Assembly: GCF_029433295.1 (NCBI RefSeq)
Contig: NZ_JAQTHV010000002.1
Span: 186,001-250,000, forward strand
Length of the DNA stretch: 64,000 nt
Direction of reading: 5' to 3'
DNA from: Bifidobacterium sp. ESL0784
Lineage (GTDB): Bacteria; Actinomycetota; Actinomycetes; Actinomycetales; Bifidobacteriaceae
The position numbers were made by a program, and so were the translations under genes. Shown here one piece after another: positions 19,776 to 28,859 of the stretch. Position 1 is the first letter of the stretch; every line of letters starts with the position of its first letter. Under the pieces are notes generated by a model. That model was not told the origin of the DNA and did no database searches. It saw only the letters and a program-made list of their open reading frames with translations.

Positions 19776-20381
19776 TCACACCTCGCGCGCCAGCAGGTAG
19801 TCGGTCTGCTTGTCATCGCCCTGCCAGAACGCATGCTGGCCGACACGGACGAAACCTTTGCCGGAGTAGAAGCGTTTGGCTGGTTCGTTGTGCTCCCATA
19901 CGCCGAGCCAGACTTTGTGCAAGCCACGTTTACGCGCCACGTCCAATGCAAAATTCATCAGCTGCGTGCCTAGTCCAAGACCCTTGAACCGTTTGCCAAT
20001 ATATAGGCGCTGAATCTCCATCGTTCCAGCCCCCATATCTTCGACCTGCGCCTTGCCGAAATTCAGCTTCATATAGCCCGCAGGAATCTCATCGGTGTTG
20101 GCCGAGTTGGAAGAATCCGAATCCGCATGTTCCTCAAAGCCGCTATCAGGCTGTACCGAAATCAAGAGGAATACGGAATCCGGATTGCTCAGTTCGCCGC
20201 GCAAGACCGGCTCGGAATAGGACTCCTCGAGAAACTTGTCCATGTCTTCCTCGGAACTGGTGCCCTCGAACGTGTCGACATACGTCTCGACGCTCATACG
20301 ATGCAGCAATGCAACATCCTCAGGGCCGCAGATTCTGATTGCACCGTTCTCTCGTCGCTCATCCTTGCCATTCAAACTCAT
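19776..20381 (-). CDS. GNAT-family N-acetyltransferase
   Basis: About 201 residues. The acetyl-CoA site motif A is RLYIGKRFKGLGLGTQLMNFALDVA, followed by VWLGVWEHNEPAKRFYSGKGFVRVG (motif B). The N-terminal ETYVDTFEGTSSEEDMDKFLEE resembles PaiA-type polyamine or small-molecule acetyltransferases. A Ser/Asn/Asp-rich stretch (residues about 85-97) interrupts the core. GTG 20384 is possible, but ATG 20381 is better spaced from GGAGG. It lies 100 bases after citG on the same strand and may be read through from it; a link to citrate metabolism is not implied. Confidence 0.87.
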   Translation of the reverse strand: MSLNGKDERRENGAIRICGPEDVALLHRMSVETYVDTFEGTSSEEDMDKFLEESYSEPVLRGELSNPDSVFLLISVQPDSGFEEHADSDSSNSANTDEIPAGYMKLNFGKAQVEDMGAGTMEIQRLYIGKRFKGLGLGTQLMNFALDVARKRGLHKVWLGVWEHNEPAKRFYSGKGFVRVGQHAFWQGDDKQTDYLLAREV

Positions 20382-20484
20382 CACGCCTCCGCCCTCAAAC
20401 GTTCGGTCAAGTCCTTATAAAATGCGGCATTCCCATCGAAGCCAAAGCCCAGCATACGCCATTGAACTCAACCCGATGCGGCGT

Positions 20485-21348
20485 TCACGTATGGATGACA
20501 CCTTCCAACAAACCAAAGAAGATGGTTAGGATAAGCAAATCGGCGCAGCCTCCCAAGCTCAGATTGCGCTCGACGCAGGCGTTGTTGAGCTCCAGCAGAA
20601 ATTTCATCCCTTCCGCACTGCCTGCACCTCCCAGCTCGAAATACCGATTGCACTGCGAGCGCATCCATTCCAGGACGTCGCGGGTTCCCGCGCGCTTGAC
20701 GAGATTGGTGTCTTCAACATGGCCGGCCAAAGTCATCAACGTATCCAGCAATCGCACATTCAGCGGCCCCTCTGCATTGCGCAAAAACGGCAATGCCACT
20801 TCCATCACCGAAGGAAACCCTTGTTCGGCCTCACCTCTGGCGCCCGTCGAACGGAAACGGAGATACTGGCGTTCGCCAGCTGTCAGCTCAGCTTCGGTGC
20901 CTTCGGCTTCCACACGTCCCATATCGTGCTTCGTCAGCCCAGTCAGCATGCGCTTGACCAGCCTACGAACGCCATCAGTATCGTAATCACGGGTCTTGCA
21001 CCAATGCGCGGTGGCACCGACGGCGATGCCCAAGGAGAAAATGGCCCCCTTATGGGTGTTCACCCCGTGCGTTGCGGCGAACATCGTCTGTTCCGCCTTG
21101 CGTCCGGCAGCGCGAAGCTGGTTGAAGAGCCGGATCATGTCGGTTCCCGCGAAATTCATGCCTAGACGGCTAGTCTCTTGGAAATACGGCTTCAGCGAGA
21201 TAGCACTGTTGACGAAGGTAAAGGCGTTCATGTCATGATGCGGACCGGAGTCAACCGGATCGACGAGTCCGGGCTTGGGCTGTACCATCACCTCATAGAG
21301 CAAAGCGGCTTGGGCCATGTCGGCCAACTGTTCCGGATTATAACGCAT
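20485..21348 (-). CDS. citG: triphosphoribosyl-dephospho-CoA synthase CitG
   Basis: 287 residues. CitG joins ATP and dephospho-CoA to make the precursor of the citrate lyase prosthetic group. The family signatures are EVMVQPKPGLVDPVDSGPHHDMN near the N-terminus, GVNTHKGAIFSLGI in the middle and EDTNLVKRAGTRDVLEWMR toward the C-terminus. It lies last in the cit run, 144 bases after citX, and that spacer carries an A/T-rich TATAAATATATAAA stretch (minus strand, around 21388-21375) that could be its own promoter. AGGAATC precedes the ATG. Confidence 0.95.
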   Translation of the reverse strand: MRYNPEQLADMAQAALLYEVMVQPKPGLVDPVDSGPHHDMNAFTFVNSAISLKPYFQETSRLGMNFAGTDMIRLFNQLRAAGRKAEQTMFAATHGVNTHKGAIFSLGIAVGATAHWCKTRDYDTDGVRRLVKRMLTGLTKHDMGRVEAEGTEAELTAGERQYLRFRSTGARGEAEQGFPSVMEVALPFLRNAEGPLNVRLLDTLMTLAGHVEDTNLVKRAGTRDVLEWMRSQCNRYFELGGAGSAEGMKFLLELNNACVERNLSLGGCADLLILTIFFGLLEGVIHT

Positions 21349-21492
21349 CGCTGATTCCTACCAGATTAAAAGGATTTATATATTTATAGGGCTTTTCACG
21401 GTTCATCAGTCTCTGTTTGTCGAATGCAGGTTGCCCGCAAAGACAAGAAGCAAAACGATCTCCTGCTTACGCTTCACGATTTGCCGCCGTCA

Positions 21493-22068
21493 TCAGATGC
21501 CTGCAGTATGCCCGCCATTGCCTGCCGAAGAGCAATACGCAAGATATTGACGTTCCACCGCCTCGGCCAATTCACTGGCTGTGTGAGTCTGGTTGCGAGC
21601 GCACTCCTTGGCCGGTTTTTCGCAGACCATGCAACGCCGGGCGGGCATTCCCAAATCGGTGCGCGAAAGCTGATGCACACTATGTCGCCGCATGACATCA
21701 ATATCGAAAAGCCTTCCGAGCGCGAAATCGTCCTCAAATGCTATGGCTACACGCTTGATCGACGTCCAGTCGCTTTTTTCGAAGGCCGCGAAAGCCTCGG
21801 GGCCCGTTGGTCTGTTCACATAGTAATGGAATTCCGCCGCACACAGGCATTCGTTTTGCATACGCCGCCCAAGTTCAATCAATCCGACCCTGAAAATGGC
21901 CTGCAACGTGACATTGTTCTTGATGGCACCAGGTATATTGAGCTTTGCGGCGACGATGCAACCATTCACAAATGAATCCATCAACGTTTCCTGCAGATGT
22001 GCGCGCCATTCCCGGTTGTCAAGTATGGCGTCGAGTGACTGCCGTTGACCATGATCCAATATCATCAT
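21493..22068 (-). CDS. citX: holo-citrate lyase synthase CitX
   Basis: CitX transfers the prosthetic group made by CitG onto Ser14 of the citrate lyase acyl carrier protein. The start is set at ATG 22068 (or 22065), where AAAGGTCAGGG is a good ribosome site; the frame stays open further upstream but without family similarity. This gives 191 residues, normal for CitX. Signatures: LNIPG and the GRLFDIDV motif (about 118-125), then PARRCMVCEKPAKECAR (142-158) as in other CitX proteins. It is separated from citF by a strong 17-bp hairpin. Confidence 0.93.
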   Translation of the reverse strand: MMILDHGQRQSLDAILDNREWRAHLQETLMDSFVNGCIVAAKLNIPGAIKNNVTLQAIFRVGLIELGRRMQNECLCAAEFHYYVNRPTGPEAFAAFEKSDWTSIKRVAIAFEDDFALGRLFDIDVMRRHSVHQLSRTDLGMPARRCMVCEKPAKECARNQTHTASELAEAVERQYLAYCSSAGNGGHTAGI

Positions 22069-22205
22069 CCCTGACCTTTCATACGCACTGACACGGATTC
22101 GTTTCACCACAGACGGTATTACAAAATGGCATGGCGAATACATCCTGACTAAAACGAAATGGCCCCGTTCGTCTCCCGGTACACAAATACCAGAAAACGA
22201 GCGGG

Positions 22206-22248
22206 ACGGTGGGCCGGCGAAGCCCCCAATTCTTCGCTGGCCCACCGT
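22206..22248 (-). terminator. strong hairpin between citF and citX
   Basis: 17-bp arms at 22206-22222 and 22232-22248 (core ACGGTGGGCC / GGCCCACCGT) with a single G-T mismatch and a 9-base loop, 16 bases after the citF stop. There is little T run on the minus strand, so it may be a partial terminator or an mRNA-stabilising element that lowers citX and citG relative to citCDEF. Confidence 0.65.
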
Positions 22249-22263
22249 GGATTTTCCGACCGC

Positions 22264-23802
22264 TCAGTCCTGGACCTCGCGGATCTGGTCGATGATTGTG
22301 CCGTCGCGATACTCGACCAGCGCTACGGTACGGTCGGTGAACTTCAGCGGTTCAGGGGTGCCGAGCAACTTTTGCGCACGCTCTTGAAGCTCCTGAATCG
22401 TATAGACCGGCAGCCCCGGGATATCACTCAGCGACTCGACGAGATCTTTGCGCTTCGGATTAATGGCGATACCCACCTCGGTAACCAGTACGTCGACCGA
22501 ATCGCCAGGCGTGACCACCGTCGTCACCTTGGGCACCACAGTGGCGATGCGACCGCGCACCAGCGGGGCCGAGATGATGGTGAGCTTGGCGGTTGCGGCA
22601 TCCTGATGGCCGCCGACCGCGCCACGAATTACGCCGTCGGAACCAGTCATGACATTGACGTTGAAATCGGTGTCGATTTCAAGCGCCGAAAGGATGGCGA
22701 CATCAAGCTTGTCGACCATGGCACCCTTGTTGGCCGGGTCGGCGTACCAAGATGCGTCAATCTCCTGCTGGTTCTTGTTCAGGCGCATCGACGAAGCGGC
22801 TCCCTTGTCGAAGTCCTGCACGTCCATGATCTTGCCGACCAATCCCTCTTCAAGCAGATCGACGGTTGGCTTGGTGATGCCTCCCAAGGCGAACGAAGCC
22901 TTAATCTCGTTGTCGAGCATCGACTGGCGAAGGAAGCGCGTAACGGCAAGCGCCGCACCGCCGGAACCGGTCTGGAAGGAGAATCCGTCCTTGAAGTAAG
23001 GAGAATTGACGATGACGTCATTGACGCTCTTCGCAATCTTCAGTTCCTTGGGGTCCTTGGTGAACCTGGTGGCTCCCGAACCGATCTTGTCCGGATCTCC
23101 AACCTCGTCGACCTTGACCACATAATCGACCTGGGTCTGCTTGATCGAGGCTGGGGTGTTCGGGTAAGGCTGGATGTCATCGGTGACCAGCACGACGGTA
23201 TCGGCATACGCAGCATCCACGAGCGCATAACCGAGGGAACCGAACGCCGACTTGCCTTCCATACCGTTGGCGTTGCCCATGACATCACTGTTGGGCACAC
23301 CCAAGAACGCGACGTCGATGTTGATGTCACCGTCTTCGATGGCGCGCGCACGGCCGCCATGCGAGCGGAAAATCACCGGGTTCTTCAGCAGCCCGTGCGA
23401 CACCGCGTCGCCCAAGGAGCCGCGCATACCGGAGGAGGTGATGTTGGTGACGACGCCCTTTTCAATGGCCTCGACCACGGTATCATTCATAACGCCGGTC
23501 AGCGAGGAAGGCGCCAAAGTCAGGTCACGATAGCCTGCATCGATGATGACGCGCATGACCTTGTTGAACACATAATCGCCGCCGCGGAAATGATGGTGGA
23601 AGGAGATGGTCATGCCATCACGTACCGTCTTCTTGACGACCTCCTCAAGCGAGTCCACCACTTTGCCCTTACCAGTGGAAGCGCGAACCTTGGGGGCCTT
23701 GCGTTGGATGACGGGATTGCCGAAATCCGTGGTCTCGAAAGGCTTGAAACCAAGCTCGTTCATAATATCGTCAGGCAACTGACGTCCTACTTTACTTTCC
23801 AA
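22264..23802 (-). CDS. citF: citrate lyase alpha subunit (citrate:acetyl-ACP transferase)
   Basis: CitF swaps citrate onto the acetyl-carrying ACP, releasing acetate. The protein of about 512 residues matches CitF throughout: [76 protein letters not shown], and a C-terminal [12 protein letters not shown]. The start is chosen at TTG 23802 because GAGGAGGGG sits eight bases upstream; ATG 23820 lies inside that Shine-Dalgarno and is less likely. It overlaps the citE stop by 11 bases, implying coupled translation and balanced subunit synthesis. Confidence 0.95.
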   Translation of the reverse strand: MESKVGRQLPDDIMNELGFKPFETTDFGNPVIQRKAPKVRASTGKGKVVDSLEEVVKKTVRDGMTISFHHHFRGGDYVFNKVMRVIIDAGYRDLTLAPSSLTGVMNDTVVEAIEKGVVTNITSSGMRGSLGDAVSHGLLKNPVIFRSHGGRARAIEDGDINIDVAFLGVPNSDVMGNANGMEGKSAFGSLGYALVDAAYADTVVLVTDDIQPYPNTPASIKQTQVDYVVKVDEVGDPDKIGSGATRFTKDPKELKIAKSVNDVIVNSPYFKDGFSFQTGSGGAALAVTRFLRQSMLDNEIKASFALGGITKPTVDLLEEGLVGKIMDVQDFDKGAASSMRLNKNQQEIDASWYADPANKGAMVDKLDVAILSALEIDTDFNVNVMTGSDGVIRGAVGGHQDAATAKLTIISAPLVRGRIATVVPKVTTVVTPGDSVDVLVTEVGIAINPKRKDLVESLSDIPGLPVYTIQELQERAQKLLGTPEPLKFTDRTVALVEYRDGTIIDQIREVQD

Positions 23803-24706
23803 GATAATTCCCCTCCTCATCGATGACGTGGGTGGCCTTCGCCAGTTTCATGATGCGTTCGGCCCTCAGGGCGACCGGGCGATCGACCATCTTGCCATTC
23901 ATGGAGATGACGCCGGAGCCTTGCTCGCGAGCCTTCTTGATAGCGGCCATGACGCCTTGCGCGTTGACGATCTCCTTCTGCGTCGGAGTGAAGACCTCGT
24001 TGACCATCTCGATTTGGCGTGGGTTGATAAGCGACTTGCCATCGAAACCAAGCTCGTGGATCAGGCGCGTTTCACGGTAGAAGCCCTCGGGATCGTTCAT
24101 ATTGGAGAACACCGTGTCGAACGCGGCGATTTTGGCTGCACGAGCGGCATGGACGACCATGTTGCGAGCGAAGAACAGCTCTTTGCCATCAGGATAACGA
24201 TGGGTCTTCATGTCGGTGGTGTAATCCTCGGCGGAAAGGGCGATACCGATCATGCGGTCGGATGCCTTCGCAATTTCCTCAGCGTGCAGCACGCCTTCCG
24301 CCGATTCGACGGCCGCCATCAGATTGGTGGAGCCGACGGGGCGTCCGAACTCGCGCTCGGCCTCCTCGACTTTTTGTTCGAGACGCTGCATCATGGCCGC
24401 GGATTCGACCTTGGGCAGGCGGATGACCTCGACGCCGGCCTTGACCATCGCCTTGATGTCGTTGTCATAGAACGGGGTGTCATCGCCATTGATCCGGACG
24501 ACCATTTCGGTGTCACCGTAGTCGATGTTCGTCAACGCCTCATACACCAAGTAGCGCGCCGCGTCCTTCTGATCGAGCGAGACGCCGTCTTCCAGATCGA
24601 ACATAATCGAGTCGGCGCCGTAGATGCCGGCGTCCTTGATCATGGCCGGATTGTTGCCGGGGACGAACATCATCGTCCGGCGTAGTCTTTCGGAATCTAC
24701 TGCCAT
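23792..24706 (-). CDS. citE: citrate lyase beta subunit (citryl-ACP lyase)
   Basis: CitE cleaves citryl-ACP to oxaloacetate and acetyl-ACP in the cytosolic lyase complex. [15 protein letters not shown] opens the TIM barrel, [12 protein letters not shown] (about 31-42) gives metal-binding acidic residues, and [43 protein letters not shown] are family blocks. ATG 24706 begins one base after the citD stop; the frame extends upstream to 24793 without similarity. The length of 304 residues is normal. It sits in the order citC-D-E-F typical of lactic acid bacteria. Confidence 0.96.
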   Translation of the reverse strand: MAVDSERLRRTMMFVPGNNPAMIKDAGIYGADSIMFDLEDGVSLDQKDAARYLVYEALTNIDYGDTEMVVRINGDDTPFYDNDIKAMVKAGVEVIRLPKVESAAMMQRLEQKVEEAEREFGRPVGSTNLMAAVESAEGVLHAEEIAKASDRMIGIALSAEDYTTDMKTHRYPDGKELFFARNMVVHAARAAKIAAFDTVFSNMNDPEGFYRETRLIHELGFDGKSLINPRQIEMVNEVFTPTQKEIVNAQGVMAAIKKAREQGSGVISMNGKMVDRPVALRAERIMKLAKATHVIDEEGNYLGK

Positions 24707-24707
24707 T

Positions 24708-25001
24708 TCAGAGTACCTCCCATTTGGGCTGATCGACGATATCGAGCGCCCGTTGCACGGCGGCCACGGTGCGTGCCTTGATGACGATATCAAGCGCTCC
24801 TTTATCGACGGCCTTGACCTTGGCCGAAGTGATGCCGTAGTTGTGGAGCACTTGGGTGATCGAGGCCTTGATCTGATCGCCGAATTGCTTGATGACGTCG
24901 GAGGTCAGATCGATGTCGATTCCGTCACCTCCTGGCGCGAGCGTCACCTGGATGTCCGAGGACTCCAAGGTTCCCGCAGTCGCGGTATGTGTGATATCCA
25001 T
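24708..25001 (-). CDS. citD: citrate lyase acyl carrier protein (gamma subunit)
   Basis: 97 residues. The prosthetic-group serine is Ser14 in TATAGTLESSDIQV, the site where CitX attaches the phosphoribosyl-dephospho-CoA arm. The rest (ALDIVIKARTVAAVQRAL) matches CitD. AGGAAC lies before ATG 25001; citC ends 16 bases upstream and citE begins one base downstream, so all three are co-translated. Confidence 0.95.
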   Translation of the reverse strand: MDITHTATAGTLESSDIQVTLAPGGDGIDIDLTSDVIKQFGDQIKASITQVLHNYGITSAKVKAVDKGALDIVIKARTVAAVQRALDIVDQPKWEVL

Positions 25002-25017
25002 AAACTGCTGTTCCTTT

Positions 25018-26043
25018 CTAGATTCTCATCTGCAATTGAGCCAGATGATCTTGTATGAAAATTTTCGTGGTCGAAGGCACCAGGCCCTTGAGCCCATCCA
25101 CGTCCCCTTGGGCGATAAGCCTGCGGACACGTGAGGCGGATATGGGCTCCTGCCCGACCTGCCTGCGTTCGATAACCGTGACTTTTGTACGTGGCTCCAA
25201 CACATCCTTAAGCGCTTGGTTATAGACCTGCGTAGTGGGCGAATATGGTTCCTTCCCCACGTACCGGCGAGTGATGCCGAGGGCGGGAACGAACCAATCA
25301 CGGAACAATGTCGCGTCCAATCTGGTCTGATAATCAATGACATCTTTGGACGAAGGAATGAAATAGGCGGGAAAAGCGGCGAACCCGATCAGGTAGTCAC
25401 CCCCGTCCACGACCGTGACGTTCTTCAAATCCGCCACCCCTTCGCACACCAATCGCAAACGCTCATCGGTGGTGAACAGAGACCGGTTTTCGTGGACGAC
25501 GAACACATAGACGTGCTCATTGTCATGCGCTGCTGCCTCCACCAGTCTCCGATGCCCTAGGGTAAAGGGATTGGCGTTCATGACGATGGCCGCCGACGCC
25601 TGCCAGCCGCCCAAGTCACGAACATGTTCAAGGTAGGTGTCGATGCCGGGCATACCACTTTCCAACAACCCGCCCCGCTCGACACGGGCGAGACAAGTAA
25701 AGCCGACATGCTCGAAACTGGCGATGTAACGAGGCTTGGTAAAAACGGAATAATGAGTGACCCCGCGCTCGGCCAGCCTAGCGACAAGCTCGCCGACGAT
25801 GCGGTTGAACAACGCGCTATGCTCGCTGTCATAATGCCGAACGACAATGTATTTGAGGATCGGCCCTGCCAATGAGCCAGTGGCGACCAGCCGGTCGTCC
25901 TCGTCGAAGAGCCCTATGGTCTCTTCCAGAGGCTCGACCTCACCGGACCGGAATTCCTGGATTCCTTGCGATTCAAGGAATTCCTTCCACTGACGCATTG
26001 TCATCGGGTCTGATAAATACATATCCCGCATCGTTGTCATCAT
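25018..26043 (-). CDS. citC: [citrate (pro-3S)-lyase] ligase
   Basis: CitC activates the lyase by acetylating the thiol of its prosthetic group with acetate and ATP. The 341-residue protein has an N-terminal GNAT-like region (about 35-130) and a C-terminal nucleotidyltransferase: MNANPFTLGHRRLVEAAA (155-172, with the HxGH-type His in TLGHR) and PISASRVRRLIAQG near the end. GGAGAG precedes the ATG at 26043. It follows the transporter gene by 27 bases and precedes citD by 16. Confidence 0.95.
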   Translation of the reverse strand: MMTTMRDMYLSDPMTMRQWKEFLESQGIQEFRSGEVEPLEETIGLFDEDDRLVATGSLAGPILKYIVVRHYDSEHSALFNRIVGELVARLAERGVTHYSVFTKPRYIASFEHVGFTCLARVERGGLLESGMPGIDTYLEHVRDLGGWQASAAIVMNANPFTLGHRRLVEAAAHDNEHVYVFVVHENRSLFTTDERLRLVCEGVADLKNVTVVDGGDYLIGFAAFPAYFIPSSKDVIDYQTRLDATLFRDWFVPALGITRRYVGKEPYSPTTQVYNQALKDVLEPRTKVTVIERRQVGQEPISASRVRRLIAQGDVDGLKGLVPSTTKIFIQDHLAQLQMRI

Positions 26044-26070
26044 TCGTCGCTCTCCAAACTCAGGCCAGAC

Positions 26071-27462
26071 TCAGACCACGAGCCCCATGATGAAGATGGC
26101 GACCGTCACCGTCATCGCGCCGCCGAGACGGACCGCGACCTGGGCAAAGGGCATGAGTTCCATCCTGTCGCCGGCAGCGAGAATGGCCAGTGCGCCAGTA
26201 CCACCCTGACCGGAGCAGCAAGACACCGCGATGGCGGTATCGACCGGGTAGAGACCAAGGACCTTCGCCGAAATGAACGCCGTCGCCACAATGGCGAGCA
26301 CGGTTACCAAGATGACAACCATGGAAGCCGGGGATTTGAACACTTCGATGAGCTTGTTCCAGTCCGTCTGAGCGACGCCTACGCCAAACAGCAACGGGGG
26401 CGTGATGCCCTTGACCACAAAGGTGTTGAGCGCGGCGCCGCCTTCGGCGATGTCCTTGGGGATATAGCCCAGCATCTTGGCGGCCATGAGCACGATCAGC
26501 ACGATGATCGGGGACGGCAGGTTGAAATGCAGGTAGGTCTTGATCACGTAGTTGAGCCACACCGCGAGGAAATAGAAGGCGATAGCCATGACCATGGCCA
26601 TGAGCATCTTCTCGATGCTCACTTCGCCGCCCTTGGTCTTGAGGCTCTCGAGCTTGTCGCTTTCGTCGTCGATGAGCTTGCCGTTGCCGGTCAGTTCCGG
26701 CTTCTTCTCGCCCAGCTTGCGCATCGCGCCTGCACAGACGACCGCCACGAGGCTGCCGAGCATGACTGCGGGGAGAATCTGGCCGAAGATGTCACCGGAG
26801 GTGGTGCCACTCAAGATAGCGGCATAGCCCATAGCCATGGGCATAGCGCCTTCGCCTACACCGCCTGCCATAATCGGGGCGACGATGAAGAAGTACGCCT
26901 TGTAGGCCGAAAGCCCCAGCGCCATACCGACCCCGGTGCCCACCAAGGAACCAATGACGTCACAGAGCAGCAGCACCACGATGATGCGGCTAGTGGCCTT
27001 CAAGAGCGTCTTGCGGTTCATGGAGGCAATCGAGCCGACAACCAGCAACGTGATGAAGAACATCAGGAAGTTGTTGTTGTTCATGAAATCGGAGACCGTC
27101 TTGACGGTGCTGTCCGGAAGCCAATGCTTGAACACCAGGAAGGAGGGCAGGAAGGTGACTACCAGGACCTTGCCGCCCAGAGACTTGAGAATCGGGATGT
27201 TGTTGCCGATCTCCTCGAGCAGATAGGAGAAGACGACCATCACACCCAGGGAAATGAGCATATCATTCTTGGGCATGACGTTGGTGATGGCGAGCAGCAC
27301 ATAGCCCACGGCAAGCACCAGCCAGAGGCCGACAGGCATGAAGCCTATCTTGAGCGATTTGATCTTGAACCACAGACCGGAGCCCTTCGACGACTTGCTG
27401 TCGGACTCGGCGGATTTCTGCTCATCCTTATTCAGATTGACGGAAGTTGGCGAATCTGTCAT
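26071..27462 (-). CDS. 2-hydroxycarboxylate (citrate/malate) transporter, CitS/CitP family
   Basis: About 463 residues with a soluble N-terminus of about 40 residues and 11 or so helices, the 2HCT family. The two re-entrant-loop motifs are visible: GGVGEGAMPMAMGYA mid-protein and CCSGQGGTGALAILAAGDR near the C-terminus, followed by MELMPFAQVAVRLGG, which holds the conserved substrate-binding Arg. Members either import citrate with Na+ (CitS) or exchange it for lactate, malate or acetate (CitP); the sequence does not settle which. The start is set at ATG 27462 behind AAGGAG; GTG 27468 overlaps the preceding stop. Confidence 0.93.
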   Translation of the reverse strand: MTDSPTSVNLNKDEQKSAESDSKSSKGSGLWFKIKSLKIGFMPVGLWLVLAVGYVLLAITNVMPKNDMLISLGVMVVFSYLLEEIGNNIPILKSLGGKVLVVTFLPSFLVFKHWLPDSTVKTVSDFMNNNNFLMFFITLLVVGSIASMNRKTLLKATSRIIVVLLLCDVIGSLVGTGVGMALGLSAYKAYFFIVAPIMAGGVGEGAMPMAMGYAAILSGTTSGDIFGQILPAVMLGSLVAVVCAGAMRKLGEKKPELTGNGKLIDDESDKLESLKTKGGEVSIEKMLMAMVMAIAFYFLAVWLNYVIKTYLHFNLPSPIIVLIVLMAAKMLGYIPKDIAEGGAALNTFVVKGITPPLLFGVGVAQTDWNKLIEVFKSPASMVVILVTVLAIVATAFISAKVLGLYPVDTAIAVSCCSGQGGTGALAILAAGDRMELMPFAQVAVRLGGAMTVTVAIFIMGLVV

Positions 27463-27464
27463 GT

Positions 27465-28610
27465 TCACTTCTCCTTGAACTCGGCGACGGCGCCTTCGAC
27501 CGCCTTGACCACGCCTTCATCGAAAACGCCCGGAACCACCCTATCGGCGGTTGGGTGATCGATAAGGGCTGCAAGCCGTTGCGCCACACGCAGCTGCAAC
27601 GGCACGCTCACTTCATTGACCCCGTATTCGAGCAACCCCTTGAACAGACCGGGGAAAACGAGGATATTGTTGACCTGGTTGGCCCACTGAGACGAGCCCG
27701 TGGCCACGACCTTTGCGCCAGCTGCAAACGCCTCGTCGGGATCGATTTCGGGAACCGGATTCGCCAAGGCGAAAATGATCGGCGAATCGGCCATCTTTTG
27801 CACTTCAGCACCGTCGAGGACATGGTCGACGGAAACGCCGATGAACGCATCCGCACCGGCAATGACATCATTGAGGGTCTCGCCGGGCACCATATCCACA
27901 TGGGAGGCCAGATCTCGCTGGTAACGGTTGTAAGAGGTGTCTCCGGGCGTGACCTCACCATGAATGTCGACAAGAGTCTGATGATGGATGCCCGCCGCCA
28001 GCAACAGTTTCGAAGTCGCTACACCTGCGGCGCCGACACCGTTGATGACCACACGAAGAGCCTGCAATGGCTTGCCTACGACCTTGGCCGCATTGATAAG
28101 TCCAGCCAGCACCACAATCGCCGTGCCTGTTTGATCGTCATGGTAAACGGGGATATCCAGCCTTTCGCGTAGCTTCTCCTCGATCTCGAAGACCTTCGGA
28201 GCGGCGATGTCCTCCAAATGGATACCGGCGAACGACTGCGAGAAATTGACGACGGTCTCCACGAACTCATCGGCGGAAACCTGTTCCAGCGTCATCGGGA
28301 TGGCGTCGACACCGGCAAGCTGCTTATAGAGCAGGGACTTGCCTTCAACGATGGGCAACCCACCCGCCGAACCGATGTTCCCCAGTCCCAGGACCGCCGA
28401 ACCATCCGTCACAACCGCCACCAGCTTGCCGCTGACGGTATAGCGCTTCTTCGCTGAAGGATCCTTTTCGATGAGCTTTGCCAAACCTGCTACACCGGGG
28501 GTGTAGGCTTCGGACAGCTGGGCGCGACTGGTGACCGGCAATTCGCCGCACACCCCCAGCACACCGGTATGCCGTTCATGCAGCTCGAGCACACGATTCT
28601 GATCTACCAA
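27465..28610 (-). CDS. citM: malic-enzyme-family oxaloacetate decarboxylase (CitM type)
   Basis: A malic enzyme fold: SEAYTPGVAGLAKLI, VVTDGSAVLGLGNIG, PVYHDDQTGTAIVVLAGL and the NAD-binding loop VVINGVGAAGVATSK, ending FALANPVPEIDPDEA and ATGSSQWANQVNN. At the head of a citrate-lyase operon, this family member is expected to decarboxylate the oxaloacetate released by CitE to pyruvate, as CitM does in Lactococcus and Weissella; malate oxidation is also possible. The start is placed at TTG 28610 because GGAGGAG lies seven bases upstream; ATG 28661 would add 17 unrelated residues. First gene of the operon. Confidence 0.9.
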   Translation of the reverse strand: MVDQNRVLELHERHTGVLGVCGELPVTSRAQLSEAYTPGVAGLAKLIEKDPSAKKRYTVSGKLVAVVTDGSAVLGLGNIGSAGGLPIVEGKSLLYKQLAGVDAIPMTLEQVSADEFVETVVNFSQSFAGIHLEDIAAPKVFEIEEKLRERLDIPVYHDDQTGTAIVVLAGLINAAKVVGKPLQALRVVINGVGAAGVATSKLLLAAGIHHQTLVDIHGEVTPGDTSYNRYQRDLASHVDMVPGETLNDVIAGADAFIGVSVDHVLDGAEVQKMADSPIIFALANPVPEIDPDEAFAAGAKVVATGSSQWANQVNNILVFPGLFKGLLEYGVNEVSVPLQLRVAQRLAALIDHPTADRVVPGVFDEGVVKAVEGAVAEFKEK

Positions 28611-28859
28611 TTTTCCGCTCCTCCCCGGCCATGTGGATAAGTCCTTTCTGACCGTCCACATTGACCATTTCCGATGATTCTCATCGTCGAGTTAATAACG
28701 GTTTTAGGGTAACAAAAACTTAAAATTCAGCAAAACTATATTGACGTTTTTTAAAAAATTAAAAAAATTATTTTACTTCTATTAACAGATGTAAACTGTA
28801 TTTAAAATTTTTAAATCTGAAACGATTAATCAGTATCGACTTATAAATTGGAGACAGGG
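28611..28859. promoter_or_regulatory. A/T-rich divergent control region, citM operon / citI
   Basis: From about 28690 to 28845 the DNA is markedly A/T-rich with repeated TTTAAA and AAATT blocks, sharply different from the flanking genes. In Weissella and Leuconostoc the CitI activator binds A/T-rich sites between divergent citI and citM, so this is the expected operator region. Individual boxes are not assigned. GGAG at 28850 is the citI ribosome site. Confidence 0.6.

Noticed and set aside
19762..19777. GACGGC-AGGA-GCCGTC hairpin at the end of the GNAT gene as a terminator
   Set aside because: Six-base stem overlapping the stop codon with no T run; too weak to call.
22159..23826. Long + strand frame opposite citF, and similar ones opposite citE, the transporter and ilvB
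   Set aside because: All mirror well-supported genes and show no family motif.
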